From contig OZ244969.1 in assembly GCA_965222725.1 (NCBI GenBank), positions 3,844,001 through 3,908,000 of the forward strand: 64,000 bases of DNA, in the 5' to 3' direction. Shown here one piece after another: positions 16,633 through 27,725 of the stretch. How positions within the stretch are numbered: position 1 is the first letter of the stretch; each line of letters starts with the position of its first letter. This stretch comes from GCA-2748575 sp965222725 (GTDB lineage: Bacteria > Pseudomonadota > Gammaproteobacteria > Pseudomonadales > Ketobacteraceae). The position numbers and the translations under genes were made by a program. The notes beneath the pieces are model-generated. The model was not told where the DNA came from. It did not search any database and was given only the letters and a program-made list of their open reading frames with translations.

Positions 16633-16720
16633 AACTTCTTTTGCACAGTAAATGGGGCCTAAAAAGCCGCGACAAATTTGCGATCCCGATAAGGTAACTG
16701 CTGTGAACTCTAAAATCCAG

Positions 16721-16740
16721 TGACTGTAATAATGCAGTCA
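16721..16740. promoter_or_regulatory. Inverted repeat upstream of the P450 gene, possible operator
   Basis: TGACTG, 8 bases, CAGTCA, followed by a second CAG half-site. It lies about 100 bases before the P450 start and also upstream of the divergent M23 gene. The arm length fits a dimeric repressor of TetR or GntR size, but no regulator gene is adjacent. Confidence 0.3.
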
Positions 16741-16837
16741 GTCAGAAATTGTCCCTTTCAGAACTGGAGAGTTTTGGAGCACCTGCATATGATGGGTTAA
16801 CAATCCATGGGAATTAAAAACCGCCCGGAGGTTACCT

Positions 16838-18193
16838 ATGTGCGCAATGCCGGCTGAACCGCTGAATCATCACTCCCGCCAGGGGATAAAACAGATCCCT
16901 GCGGATCAGGGCCTGATGAGCCTGCTGCATTATACATACGGGTTTTATACCGATATCAAAACTACCTGCGCTGAGCTGTATGAAAAGCACGGCGAGATAG
17001 TGCAAACCGGTTATGGTGATTTCAAGGTAACCAATTTGTTCGGCCCGGAAGCCAATCAATGGGTGTTGCAGAACCGGGAAGGTATTTTTTCCAGCTATCA
17101 TGGCTGGAGCTGGGTGATTGACCGGGTTTTCCCGGGCGCCATTATGTCCATGGATGGCGACCAGCACCGATTTCAGCGTCGCATCATGCAGCAGGCATTC
17201 AAAAAGCCCGCATTGCAAAGTTACATGGCACTGATGCAGCCGGCAATTGCCAGAGGACTGGTGACCTGGCATCAGCAGGCGGGTTTTCTGTTTTACGATC
17301 ACATTAAAAAACTCACCCTGGACCTGGCGGCAGCGGTCTTTATGGGGATGGAGCTGGGAGAAAAATCCGAACGCATGAACAGGGCTTTTATCGATACGGT
17401 AGAGGCCTCCATTGCGCCGGTTCGCTGGGCGGTACCGGGTACCTCCATGGCCAAGGGCGTAAAAGGGCGGGAATATCTGGTGGCGTTATTCAACAGCATG
17501 TTGCCGGAGAAGAAGTCCCGGGAAACCCCGGATTTTTTCAGCCAGTTCTGTCATGCGGAAACCGAGGAGGGCAATCGCTTTACTGACAAGGAAATCGTTG
17601 ACCACATGATCTTTTTGATGATGGCGGCTCACGACACCACCACCAGTACCCTTACCACCATGATTTATGCCTTGGCCAAACATCCGGAGTGGCAATCGCG
17701 CGCCCGCGCCGAAGTGCTGGCACTGAACAAGAAATCCCTGGCGTTCGAAGACCTGGAAAAACTGGAAAACCTTGACTGGATTATGCGTGAATCCCTGCGC
17801 ATGTACCCGCCGCTACCGTCAATGCCGCGAATGGTGATGGAAGATACCAGTTACAAAGGGTATGTATTGCCAAAGCATACACTGGTCAGTATTTCCCCCA
17901 TCCATACCCATACGATGAAAACCCTGTGGAGTCACCCGGATCATTTTGATCCTTTACGGTTTTCACCGGAAAGGGAAGAGCATAAAAGTCATCAGTTTGC
18001 CTGGATTCCCTTTGGTGGGGGAGCCCACATGTGTATCGGGCAACACTTTGCGTTTCTGCAGGTGAAGTGCATTCTGAACCAGCTGTTAAAACTCTATTGG
18101 TGGGATGTCAGCCCCGGCTATGAAATGCCTTATCAACTGGTACCCATTGCCAAGCCCAAAGATGGTCTGCCCATCAATCTGTACCATTTGTGA
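16838..18193 (+). CDS. Cytochrome P450
   Basis: A 451-residue soluble P450 monooxygenase. The I-helix oxygen-binding motif is AAHDTTTS (263-270), the K-helix ExxR is ESLR (318-321), and the heme-binding loop FGGGAHMCIG has the axial Cys399. There is no membrane anchor. The sequence around the heme resembles the eukaryotic-like CYP51/CYP26/CYP120 type more than the CYP153 alkane hydroxylases, so a sterol-, terpenoid- or retinoid-like substrate is more likely than an n-alkane; this is a weak inference. No ferredoxin or reductase gene is adjacent, so electrons must come from elsewhere. Ribosome site GGAGG, ATG at 16838. Confidence 0.95.
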   Translation: MCAMPAEPLNHHSRQGIKQIPADQGLMSLLHYTYGFYTDIKTTCAELYEKHGEIVQTGYGDFKVTNLFGPEANQWVLQNREGIFSSYHGWSWVIDRVFPGAIMSMDGDQHRFQRRIMQQAFKKPALQSYMALMQPAIARGLVTWHQQAGFLFYDHIKKLTLDLAAAVFMGMELGEKSERMNRAFIDTVEASIAPVRWAVPGTSMAKGVKGREYLVALFNSMLPEKKSRETPDFFSQFCHAETEEGNRFTDKEIVDHMIFLMMAAHDTTTSTLTTMIYALAKHPEWQSRARAEVLALNKKSLAFEDLEKLENLDWIMRESLRMYPPLPSMPRMVMEDTSYKGYVLPKHTLVSISPIHTHTMKTLWSHPDHFDPLRFSPEREEHKSHQFAWIPFGGGAHMCIGQHFAFLQVKCILNQLLKLYWWDVSPGYEMPYQLVPIAKPKDGLPINLYHL

Positions 18194-18218
18194 GCCGGAA
18201 AGCAGGCACGGGAATTTT

Positions 18219-18268
18219 GTTAACCGTAAAAACCGTTAACTGTAAAAACCAGTTTACTGTAAAAAACG
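18219..18268. repeat. Three imperfect tandem copies of a (T)AACYGTAAAAACC unit
   Basis: GTAAAAAC cores begin at 18226, 18242 and 18259, giving a 16-17 base period. Two GTTAAC palindromes (18219-18224, 18235-18240) flank the first copy. The third copy includes the stop codon of the GGDEF/EAL gene on the minus strand (18254-18256). The stretch fills the gap between two convergent genes. Confidence 0.6.
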
Positions 18269-20518
18269 CTCGCTGAATTCATTCGCACATACCGGCTTGC
18301 CAAACAGATAGCCCTGGCAGTAGTCGCAGCCGGTTTGCTGCAGGTATTGCAGTTGTTCCTCGTTTTCCACCCCTTCGGCCACCACTTTCAGTTTTAATCC
18401 GTGTGCCATGGCCACTGCCGCAGAAATCAGTTCCCGGTCGGCATTGTCAGTGGAAATATCATTCACAAAACTGCGGTCAATCTTCAGCACATTAAAGGGA
18501 TAGTTACGCAAATAACTCAGGGAAGAGTAACCGGTACCAAAGTCATCCATAGCGATGGTCATATGCAGGCGGTGCAGGGCCTCGATGGCGTCGTTGATAT
18601 AACTGTGCCCGGTCATCAGCACCCCTTCGGTAATTTCAAATTCCAGCGTGCCTTCACGGATATTGGATTCGGCAATGGTTTTGCTGATCAGGTTGACCAG
18701 GTCGGGATCACGGAACTGCCGTGGAGACAGGTTTATGGAAATAAGGAAATCCGGGTTATATCGCTGTTGCCAGCGCGCCGCATGATTCAGGGCTTCCACC
18801 AGCACAAACTGCCCCATGGGAATGATCAGGCCGGTCTGTTCTGCAATGGGAATAAATTCTTCCGGGTCCGTGTGGCCCAGGGCAGGGTTATTCCAGCGCA
18901 ACAGGGCTTCGGCGCCAATGACTTTTTGGGTGTGGGTTTCCACAATGGGTTGATAATAAACCTGAAACTCCTTGCGGCCCAGGGCACCATGAATCTGTTC
19001 TTCCACACTCAGACGCCGGGTAACCTCGCGATTCATGTCATTGGTAAAGAACGAGTAGGTGTTCCGCCCCATGGACTTGGCATGGTACATGGCAGAGTCC
19101 GCGTTGCGTAACAGCTCGGAAGGAGTGGAACCGTCATTGGGGAAAAGGGCTATGCCCACACTGGCGGTTAACAGCATTTCCCGGTTATCAATGCGGAATG
19201 CGGAACGGAACAGTTCAATTAAATGTTCGGCTATCTGGGCTGCGTTGTCCGGTGTGTTCAGACCACCCATAAGGACAATAAATTCATCGCCGCCCAGTCT
19301 GCCCACGGTGTCTCCGGAGCGTACGGTATTTTTGAGCCGGCTGGCTGCTTCAACCAACAGTTTGTCGCCGGTTTCATGGCCCAGTGTGTCATTCACCTTC
19401 TTGAAATCATCCAGATCGATAAACAAAAGGGCCGCGAGCTCCTGGTTGCGGTTGGCATCGTTGAGTATGCGCGACAGACGATCCATGGACAGAAACCGGT
19501 TGGGCAGGCCGGTCAGGGTATCGAAATGCGCCTGTTTGAGAATTTTTTCTTCCTGCTCTTTGCGCAGGGAAATGTCCTCTTTCACGGCAATGTAGTGAAT
19601 GGTTTTGCCGTAAATATCCTTAACCGCCGAAAAGTGACCGTATTCCCAAAAGCAGGCCCCGGTTTTTTTGCGGGTCAGCAGCTCGCCTTCCCAGGAAACA
19701 CCCTGCTGCAACTGGGACCAGAGTTCGGAGTAACGGTTAGGCACGGTGTTATCCGGCGACAACTGTTGCAGAGGCTGGCCGATAATTTCGTTGGTGAGAA
19801 AACCGGTGGAAACCTCAAAAGCGCTGTTAACGTATTTAATATTGCCGTCGGTGTCGATAATCATCACAGAGATGGGGCTTTGCTCCACCGCCTGGTAAAG
19901 CGTGCGGGTGCGCTCGTCTGACTTGACCTGTTCGGTAATATCCCGAACGGTTCCCAGCACCTGATGCTGCCCATCAATATGAACGTTTTTTCCCAGTACT
20001 TCGGCGATAAAGGTGGAGCCGTCCTTGCGCTGGAGAACCACCTCAAAGGGCGCGCCCTCGTGGCTGGTCTTGGTTTTTTCAAAGGAGGAATGGTCCTGTT
20101 CCGGTGCTTTTACATCGAAGACGGACATTGTTAGCAGCTCAGACTCGGTATAACCCATCATGTCGCAGAAGGCGGGGTTCACGTAAACGTAATTGCCATC
20201 CACATCGGCCACGGTGATGCCATCGGTGCTTTGTTCGGTAATGGCTTTGAACAGAACAGCATTTTCCTCAATTGGAAGCGGTGTTGGTGGTGAAGGGTCC
20301 ACCGGAGTAATGCCCAGGACGGATTTGTTGCGGTGGTTGCGGACCAGCAGGGCGAAGACCGTGATGGTGCACAGGCTGATGAGCCCGTAAACCCAGATGG
20401 ACAGGTTGTCGGACAAGGATTTGAACCAGCCGTCACCGGCGGAAATGGCGGAGGAGGATACTCCTGACATAAGCCAGAAGAGCGCTGGCCGTACAGCAGA
20501 CTCAAATCTTTGATTCAT
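18254..20518 (-). CDS. Membrane-anchored PAS-PAS-GGDEF-EAL cyclic-di-GMP protein
   Basis: A 754-residue signalling protein. Domains in order: N-terminal region with one transmembrane helix (about 40-60), PAS 1 (about 85-200), PAS 2 (about 205-320), GGDEF (about 330-490) and EAL (about 505-750). The GGDEF signature is intact (409-413), with an RxxD product-inhibition site five residues before it (RSGD, 400-403). The EAL motif is intact at 537-539, and ITEGVLM and DDFGTGYSSLSYL, which hold further metal ligands, are also present. Both cyclase and phosphodiesterase activity are therefore possible, one often regulating the other. The PAS inputs are unidentified. Weak ribosome site. Convergent with the P450 gene. 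Confidence 0.93.
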   Translation of the reverse strand: MNQRFESAVRPALFWLMSGVSSSAISAGDGWFKSLSDNLSIWVYGLISLCTITVFALLVRNHRNKSVLGITPVDPSPPTPLPIEENAVLFKAITEQSTDGITVADVDGNYVYVNPAFCDMMGYTESELLTMSVFDVKAPEQDHSSFEKTKTSHEGAPFEVVLQRKDGSTFIAEVLGKNVHIDGQHQVLGTVRDITEQVKSDERTRTLYQAVEQSPISVMIIDTDGNIKYVNSAFEVSTGFLTNEIIGQPLQQLSPDNTVPNRYSELWSQLQQGVSWEGELLTRKKTGACFWEYGHFSAVKDIYGKTIHYIAVKEDISLRKEQEEKILKQAHFDTLTGLPNRFLSMDRLSRILNDANRNQELAALLFIDLDDFKKVNDTLGHETGDKLLVEAASRLKNTVRSGDTVGRLGGDEFIVLMGGLNTPDNAAQIAEHLIELFRSAFRIDNREMLLTASVGIALFPNDGSTPSELLRNADSAMYHAKSMGRNTYSFFTNDMNREVTRRLSVEEQIHGALGRKEFQVYYQPIVETHTQKVIGAEALLRWNNPALGHTDPEEFIPIAEQTGLIIPMGQFVLVEALNHAARWQQRYNPDFLISINLSPRQFRDPDLVNLISKTIAESNIREGTLEFEITEGVLMTGHSYINDAIEALHRLHMTIAMDDFGTGYSSLSYLRNYPFNVLKIDRSFVNDISTDNADRELISAAVAMAHGLKLKVVAEGVENEEQLQYLQQTGCDYCQGYLFGKPVCANEFSERFLQ

Positions 20519-20721
20519 GGCGTGTTTTTACGGTGTGTGATTTATTTTTGTTATCCGCAAGTCTAGCTCAAAGCGATTGGCAGCGCGATGCCGGCATTCA
20601 CACTGTTGGCACATAGGGGTGCGGTGAGTTGATATGGCTCAACCATTCGCTGGCGCATCGCTGTTAAGGTGGATGGCAGTTTCGCTGCTTTTTAACTGTT
20701 ATGTCGTTGTAAGGAGCTTCC

Positions 20722-21174
20722 ATGCCAACCAAAGTTTCAGAGTACATGTCCCCCCGTGTTATTAGTGCCCAAACTGATTTAGGTATCAGGGAGGCTTACT
20801 TTATGATGCGCTCACAGGGGATTCGCCATTTGCCCGTCAAAGATGATCACGGGCATCTTGTGGGAATCGTCAGTGACAGGGAACTGCGCCGCCCCAACTG
20901 GGTAGATGAAGCGCCGGATCTGCAGCATCAGTATGAGCTGACCGACGATCTGCAGGTCAAGGATGTGATGGTCAGACATGTGCATTCTGTTCACACCTAC
21001 GACACTCTGAGCAAGGCGGTGAAGCTGATCCTTGAGCACAAGGTCGGCGCGCTGCCGGTACTGGATAAAAATGATGATCTGGTAGGCATGCTGTCAGCGG
21101 TGGATTTGCTGCGGGCTTTGGAAGATATCTATGAGCAAAGCAAGCTGAACCGCAAATTGCGCAGAGTCTGTTAA
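20722..21174 (+). CDS. CBS-domain pair protein
   Basis: A 150-residue protein made of two CBS domains (about 5-70 and 75-140) and little else. It begins MPTKVSEYMSPRVISAQ, and the second domain begins VKDVMVRHVHSVHTYDTL. Stand-alone CBS pairs bind adenine nucleotides and regulate other proteins; the partner is unknown. Good AAGGAG ribosome site. Isolated between a c-di-GMP protein and the liu cluster, separated from the latter by a strong hairpin. Confidence 0.9.
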   Translation: MPTKVSEYMSPRVISAQTDLGIREAYFMMRSQGIRHLPVKDDHGHLVGIVSDRELRRPNWVDEAPDLQHQYELTDDLQVKDVMVRHVHSVHTYDTLSKAVKLILEHKVGALPVLDKNDDLVGMLSAVDLLRALEDIYEQSKLNRKLRRVC

Positions 21175-21211
21175 TAAATACAGACTAAAAAGACGGATAT
21201 GCAAAAGGTGC

Positions 21212-21231
21212 CAAACCTGAGGTTTTATGCC

Positions 21232-21240
<9 letters not shown>
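21212..21240. terminator. Bidirectional hairpin between the CBS gene and the liu/acsA operon end
   Basis: CAAACCTGAGG (21212-21222), TTTTATG loop, CCTCAGGTTTG (21230-21240): a perfect 11-bp stem. It overlaps the stop codon of the acetoacetyl-CoA synthetase gene and lies 38 bases after the CBS gene. On the minus strand a short T-rich tract follows. Confidence 0.7.
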
Positions 21241-23205
<1,965 letters not shown>

Positions 23206-23235
23206 GGATATCCTCTTGTCGTAATTCTTTTGCAG

Positions 23236-25245
23236 TTATTCGCTGCTGGCTTCGAACTGTATCAGTTCGGCGCCTTCTTCCACCAGATCGCCGCTGGCAT
23301 AAAATATTTCCTGGACGGTACCGGGCTCGCGGGCACGGATGGTGTGCTCCATCTTCATGGCTTCAATGATAATGAGTGGCGTGTCGGCTGCAACCTCATC
23401 GCCCGCAGCCACCATAACCTCTACAATCCGGCCGTGCATGGGGGCCACCAGCTGGCCTTCGTCCTGGCTGCCGCTCAGGGTTGCCAGTACGCTGTGGCTG
23501 TGCACTTCAATGCGGCGGCCCTGCTCAAACAGGGCCAGGCGATTACCCTGTTCGTGAACCGCCACCACCGATGTTCTGTCGCCGGACAATCTTAACCTGT
23601 CCCCATCCAAAGTGGCATACGCTGTATACCGGGTGGCGCCGCAAGTTGCAACAAATTGTTGCCGGCCACCATGATCGGCAATGTCCAGATCCACCGTGAT
23701 CAGGTCTTCATCCTGATCGAACAGGTAGCGTTGGGCGGTGCTGTTATTCAGGCGCCAGCCCACCAGCGACGACCAGGGCGACTGGTTGTCGGACTGCCGG
23801 CAGGTTTTAAGATGGCGATAAATGGCGGCGTGAATAAAGTGAAGTTCTTTTGCTTTTTGCGGCTCCTGAATCAGTTCCGCCTGGTGATCGTCAATAAAGT
23901 GGGTGGACAGCTTTTCCTGGGCAAAGTCACTGTGATTGATAATGCTCAGCAGAAATTCGGTATTGGTTTGCACACCATCAATCAGGTAACTCTGCAGGGC
24001 TTTATCCAGGCGGTGCAGGGCACGGCTGCGATCCTTGTCCCACACAATCAGCTTGGCGATCATGGGGTCGTAGAAAACGGTGACTTCGCTGTTTTCCGTA
24101 ATGCCGGTATCAATACGCACGTGTTCGTTCACGTCCGGCGTGGCCAGATAGGTGATGCGACCGGTAGCCGGTAAAAAGTTGTTGTGGGGCGTTTCTGCGT
24201 AAATGCGCACTTCAAACGCATGGCCTTTCCAGCGTAGTTCGTCCTGCTGTTTCGGCAGTTTAAAACCGGAAGCTACCCGGATCTGCCATTCCACCAGATC
24301 TTCCCCGGTGATCATTTCCGTTACCGGATGCTCCACCTGCAGGCGGGTGTTCATTTCCATAAAATAGAAATGGCCGCTGGCATCCAGTAAAAATTCCACG
24401 GTACCGGCACCTTCGTAACCGATGGATTTTGCCGCACGTACAGCCGCGTCGCCCATGGAGCGGCGCAGGGTATCGCCAATGCCGGGGGCGGGGGCTTCTT
24501 CCACCACTTTCTGGTGGCGCCGTTGCAGGGAGCAATCCCGCTCGAACAGATACACGCACTGGCCGTGCTGGTCGGCAAACACCTGAATTTCCACATGGCG
24601 GGGCTGAATCACGTACTTTTCAATCAGCATGCGGTCGTCGCCGAAGGACGACAGGCTTTCCCGGCGGCAGGACTGTAATGCTTCCTGAAAATCCTTTTCC
24701 TTTTCCACCAGGCGCATGCCCTTGCCACCGCCGCCCATGGTTGCTTTCAGCAGTACGGGATAACCGATTTTGTCGGCCTCGGCCTTCAGGGTGGTGTCGC
24801 TCTGGTCGTCGCCGTGGTAGCCGGGCACCAGGGGAACATCCGCTTCGCCCATAATAGCTTTGGCGGCGGATTTGGAGCCCATGGCTTCAATGGCTTTGGT
24901 GGGCGGGCCAATAAAAATAATATCGTTGTCGGCACAGGCTTTGGCAAAGGCCGCGTTTTCCGACAGAAACCCGTAACCGGGGTGTATGGCATCAGCGCCG
25001 GTGGCTTTGGCCGCAGCGATCACTTTATCAATCATCAGATAACTTTCGGCAGCGGGCGCCGGGCCTATGGCCACCGCTTCGTCAGCCAGACGTACATGCA
25101 GTGCATTGGCATCGGCTTCGGAAAACACCGCCACGCTGTCGATATCAAGCCGTTGCAGGGTTTTGATAACCCGGCAGGCAATCTCACCCCGGTTGGCAAT
25201 CAGGACTTTCTTAATGGGGCGTAGGGCTTTTTGTTCTGTTGTCAT
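23236..25245 (-). CDS. liuD: 3-methylcrotonyl-CoA carboxylase biotin-carrying alpha subunit
   Basis: A 669-residue biotin carboxylase plus biotin carrier protein. It starts KKVLIANRGEIACRVIKTLQ, has the ATP-grasp glycine loop KATMGGGGKGMR and the carboxylase segment YEGAGTVEFLLDASGHFYF, and ends in a biotinyl domain with the AMKMEH motif (Lys631 biotinylated). With LiuB it carboxylates 3-methylcrotonyl-CoA, the third step of leucine breakdown. Nine bases separate it from liuC. Order and neighbours make MCC much more likely than acetyl-, propionyl- or geranyl-CoA carboxylase. Confidence 0.95.
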   Translation of the reverse strand: MTTEQKALRPIKKVLIANRGEIACRVIKTLQRLDIDSVAVFSEADANALHVRLADEAVAIGPAPAAESYLMIDKVIAAAKATGADAIHPGYGFLSENAAFAKACADNDIIFIGPPTKAIEAMGSKSAAKAIMGEADVPLVPGYHGDDQSDTTLKAEADKIGYPVLLKATMGGGGKGMRLVEKEKDFQEALQSCRRESLSSFGDDRMLIEKYVIQPRHVEIQVFADQHGQCVYLFERDCSLQRRHQKVVEEAPAPGIGDTLRRSMGDAAVRAAKSIGYEGAGTVEFLLDASGHFYFMEMNTRLQVEHPVTEMITGEDLVEWQIRVASGFKLPKQQDELRWKGHAFEVRIYAETPHNNFLPATGRITYLATPDVNEHVRIDTGITENSEVTVFYDPMIAKLIVWDKDRSRALHRLDKALQSYLIDGVQTNTEFLLSIINHSDFAQEKLSTHFIDDHQAELIQEPQKAKELHFIHAAIYRHLKTCRQSDNQSPWSSLVGWRLNNSTAQRYLFDQDEDLITVDLDIADHGGRQQFVATCGATRYTAYATLDGDRLRLSGDRTSVVAVHEQGNRLALFEQGRRIEVHSHSVLATLSGSQDEGQLVAPMHGRIVEVMVAAGDEVAADTPLIIIEAMKMEHTIRAREPGTVQEIFYASGDLVEEGAELIQFEASSE

Positions 25246-25254
25246 GGAGTTCCC

Positions 25255-26046
25255 TTAAGATTTGATCCAGTTGGGTTTGCGTTTTTCCAGGAATGCACCC
25301 AGGCCTTCCTGTCCTTCGGGGGATACGCGAATATCGGCAATCAGCTCGGTGGTGTGGTGGATGGTGACAGAATCAATCTGGTTTTCCGCCACGTACTGCA
25401 CCAGGGCTTTGGCCTTTACCACCGCATTGGGGCCGTTGTTGAGCAGTTTGTTTATGATCTGTTGCGTGGTTTCATCCAGTGCGTTGTCAGGGCAGATTTC
25501 GTGAACCACACCAAAGTCCAGCGCCTGTTGGGCGCTAAAGGTTTCTGCGGTTAAAAAGTAACGAGAGGCCATGCGCTGGCCCATGGCTTTTACCACATAG
25601 GGGCTGATCACGGCCGGTACCAGCCCGATTTTGACTTCGCTCAGGCAAAAACTGGCATTATCGGCAGCTACCACAATATCGCTGCAGGCAATCAGGCCCA
25701 GGGCACCACCGAAGGATTTTCCCTGCACGCGGGTAACCACGGGTTTGTCCAGCCGGTAGAGTTTTTCCATCAGGGCGGCCAGCTGGGCCGCGTCCTTTTT
25801 GTTCTGTTCATGGTTCAGCGCTGCCATGCTTTTCATCCAGTTCAGGTCGGCACCGGCGGAAAAATTTTTACCGGTGGACTGGAGCAGCACCACGCGCACA
25901 TCATCATGATTGTGGCAGGTATCAATGGCAGCGATCAGTCGCCCGATCACTTCATCGTTAAAGGCATTGTGCACATCCGGCCGGTTCAGGGTAATGGTGG
26001 CCAGTCCGGCTTCGCTGATATCAAATAAAACCTGTTGATCACTCAT
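25255..26046 (-). CDS. liuC: Methylglutaconyl-CoA hydratase
   Basis: A 263-residue crotonase-fold enzyme that hydrates 3-methylglutaconyl-CoA to HMG-CoA. Visible are the oxyanion-hole segments GKNFSAGADLNWM (about 69-81) and GKSFGGALGLIACSD (about 108-122) and the acidic active-site segment CLSEVKIGLVPAVISPYV (about 133-150). It lies between the two carboxylase subunit genes, as in other liu operons. GAGGT ribosome site, nine bases from liuB. Confidence 0.93.
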   Translation of the reverse strand: MSDQQVLFDISEAGLATITLNRPDVHNAFNDEVIGRLIAAIDTCHNHDDVRVVLLQSTGKNFSAGADLNWMKSMAALNHEQNKKDAAQLAALMEKLYRLDKPVVTRVQGKSFGGALGLIACSDIVVAADNASFCLSEVKIGLVPAVISPYVVKAMGQRMASRYFLTAETFSAQQALDFGVVHEICPDNALDETTQQIINKLLNNGPNAVVKAKALVQYVAENQIDSVTIHHTTELIADIRVSPEGQEGLGAFLEKRKPNWIKS

Positions 26047-26055
26047 GGTGTTACC

Positions 26056-27663
26056 TCACATTCGGAACAAGCCAAAACGGGTATCGGGAATCGGTGCATT
26101 CAGCGAGGCTTCCAGGCTAAGCCCTAGCACCTGGCGGGTCTGGGCAGGGTCGATCACGCCATCGTCCCACAGCCGGGCGCTGGCGTAGTAGGGGTGCCCC
26201 TGCTGATCGTAGGTATCAATAATGGGTTGCTTGAATTCGGCTTCTTCGGCGTCAGTCCAGGATTCGCCCTGGCGGGCCATATTGTCTTTCTTGATTTGTG
26301 ACAGCACGCCTGCCGCCTGCTCGCCACCCATCACCGAGATGCGGGCGTTGGGCCACATAAACAGAAAACGGGGGTCGTAGGCGCGACCGCACATGCCATA
26401 GTTTCCGGCGCCAAAGCTGCCGCCGATAATAACGGTGAATTTGGGTACCTGCGCGGTGGCCACAGCGGTTACCATTTTGGCACCGTGTTTGGCGATGCCT
26501 TCGGATTCGTATTTTTTACCCACCATAAACCCGGTGATGTTCTGCAAAAATATCAGTGGAATTTTCCGCTGCGCACACAGCTCAATAAAGTGGGCACCTT
26601 TTTGCGCGGATTCACTGAACAGGATGCCGTTGTTGGCTACGATACCCACCGGGTAACCGTATAAATGGCCAAAGCCGCAGATCAGGCTGGTGCCGTACTG
26701 GGATTTGAATTCATCAAATTCGGAACCGTCCACCACCCGGGCAATCACTTCGCGCACATCGAAGGGCGTTTTCAGATCCGGCGGAATAACGCCGTAGATG
26801 TCTTCCAGCGGATATAAAGGTTCTTTTGTTTCACGCCGATCCAGTGCAAAAGGCGCAGGGCGGTTCAGGTGGTTGATTGCCCGCCGCGCCAGCTGCAGTG
26901 CATGTTCGTCGTTTTCTGCATAGTGATCGGAAACCCCGGAGGTTTTACAGTGCACATCGGCGCCGCCCAGTTCTTCTGCTGTTACCTCTTCGCCGGTGGC
27001 AGCTTTTACCAGGGGCGGACCGGCCAGAAAGATGGTGCCCTGATTGCGCACAATAATGCTTTCGTCGGCCATGGCCGGTACATAAGCACCGCCTGCAGTA
27101 CAGGAACCCATGACCACGGCAATCTGGGGAATGTTTTTGGCAGACATATTGGCCTGATTAAAGAAGATCCGGCCAAAGTGCTCCCGGTCAGGGAATACAT
27201 CATCCTGGCGGGGCAGGTTGGCGCCACCGGAATCCACCAGATAGATACAGGGCAGGTGGTTTTGTTCGGCGATCGTCTGTGCCCGTAAATGTTTTTTTAC
27301 CGACAACGGATAATAACTGCCGCCTTTCACGGTGGCGTCGTTGGCGACAATCATGCATTCCACGCCGTTTACCCGGCCGATACCGGCGATGACACCGGCG
27401 GCGGGCACATCTTCCCCATACACTTCGTGGGCGGCCAGTGCCGATAATTCCAGAAAGGGTGAACCTTCATCCATCAACTGGCGCACGCGTTCCCGCGGCA
27501 ACAGTTTGCCCCGCGCCAAATGCTTTTGTTGTGATTTTTCACCGCCGCCCGCACTGATTTTTTGCAGCTTTTCCCGCAGGTCATTCACCAATGCTTCCAT
27601 GGCGGTTTTATTGGCCTGAAAGGCTTCGCTGTGGGCGTTAACTTTGGTTTCGAGAATGCTCAT
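26056..27663 (-). CDS. liuB: 3-methylcrotonyl-CoA carboxylase beta (carboxyltransferase) subunit
   Basis: A 535-residue acyl-CoA carboxyltransferase. It shows RVRQLMDEGSPFLELSALAA near the N-terminus, SGGANLPRQDDVFPDREHFG (typical of MCC beta), IPQIAVVMGSCTAGGAYVPA, and the C-terminal domain with GGSFGAGNYGMCGRAYDPRF. It transfers the carboxyl group from biotin on LiuD to methylcrotonyl-CoA. GAGGA ribosome site; a 62-base gap separates it from liuA. Confidence 0.95.
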   Translation of the reverse strand: MSILETKVNAHSEAFQANKTAMEALVNDLREKLQKISAGGGEKSQQKHLARGKLLPRERVRQLMDEGSPFLELSALAAHEVYGEDVPAAGVIAGIGRVNGVECMIVANDATVKGGSYYPLSVKKHLRAQTIAEQNHLPCIYLVDSGGANLPRQDDVFPDREHFGRIFFNQANMSAKNIPQIAVVMGSCTAGGAYVPAMADESIIVRNQGTIFLAGPPLVKAATGEEVTAEELGGADVHCKTSGVSDHYAENDEHALQLARRAINHLNRPAPFALDRRETKEPLYPLEDIYGVIPPDLKTPFDVREVIARVVDGSEFDEFKSQYGTSLICGFGHLYGYPVGIVANNGILFSESAQKGAHFIELCAQRKIPLIFLQNITGFMVGKKYESEGIAKHGAKMVTAVATAQVPKFTVIIGGSFGAGNYGMCGRAYDPRFLFMWPNARISVMGGEQAAGVLSQIKKDNMARQGESWTDAEEAEFKQPIIDTYDQQGHPYYASARLWDDGVIDPAQTRQVLGLSLEASLNAPIPDTRFGLFRM

Positions 27664-27725
27664 GATTCCTCGCTTGTTGTTATCGGGCTGTTTAGCAGGC
27701 TGTATGAATACGGGTTATTTAATTG

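Noticed and set aside
20607..20622. Sigma-54 promoter upstream of the CBS gene (TGGCAC at 20607)
   Set aside because: The GC doublet is one base too far from the GG doublet, and the remainder does not match.
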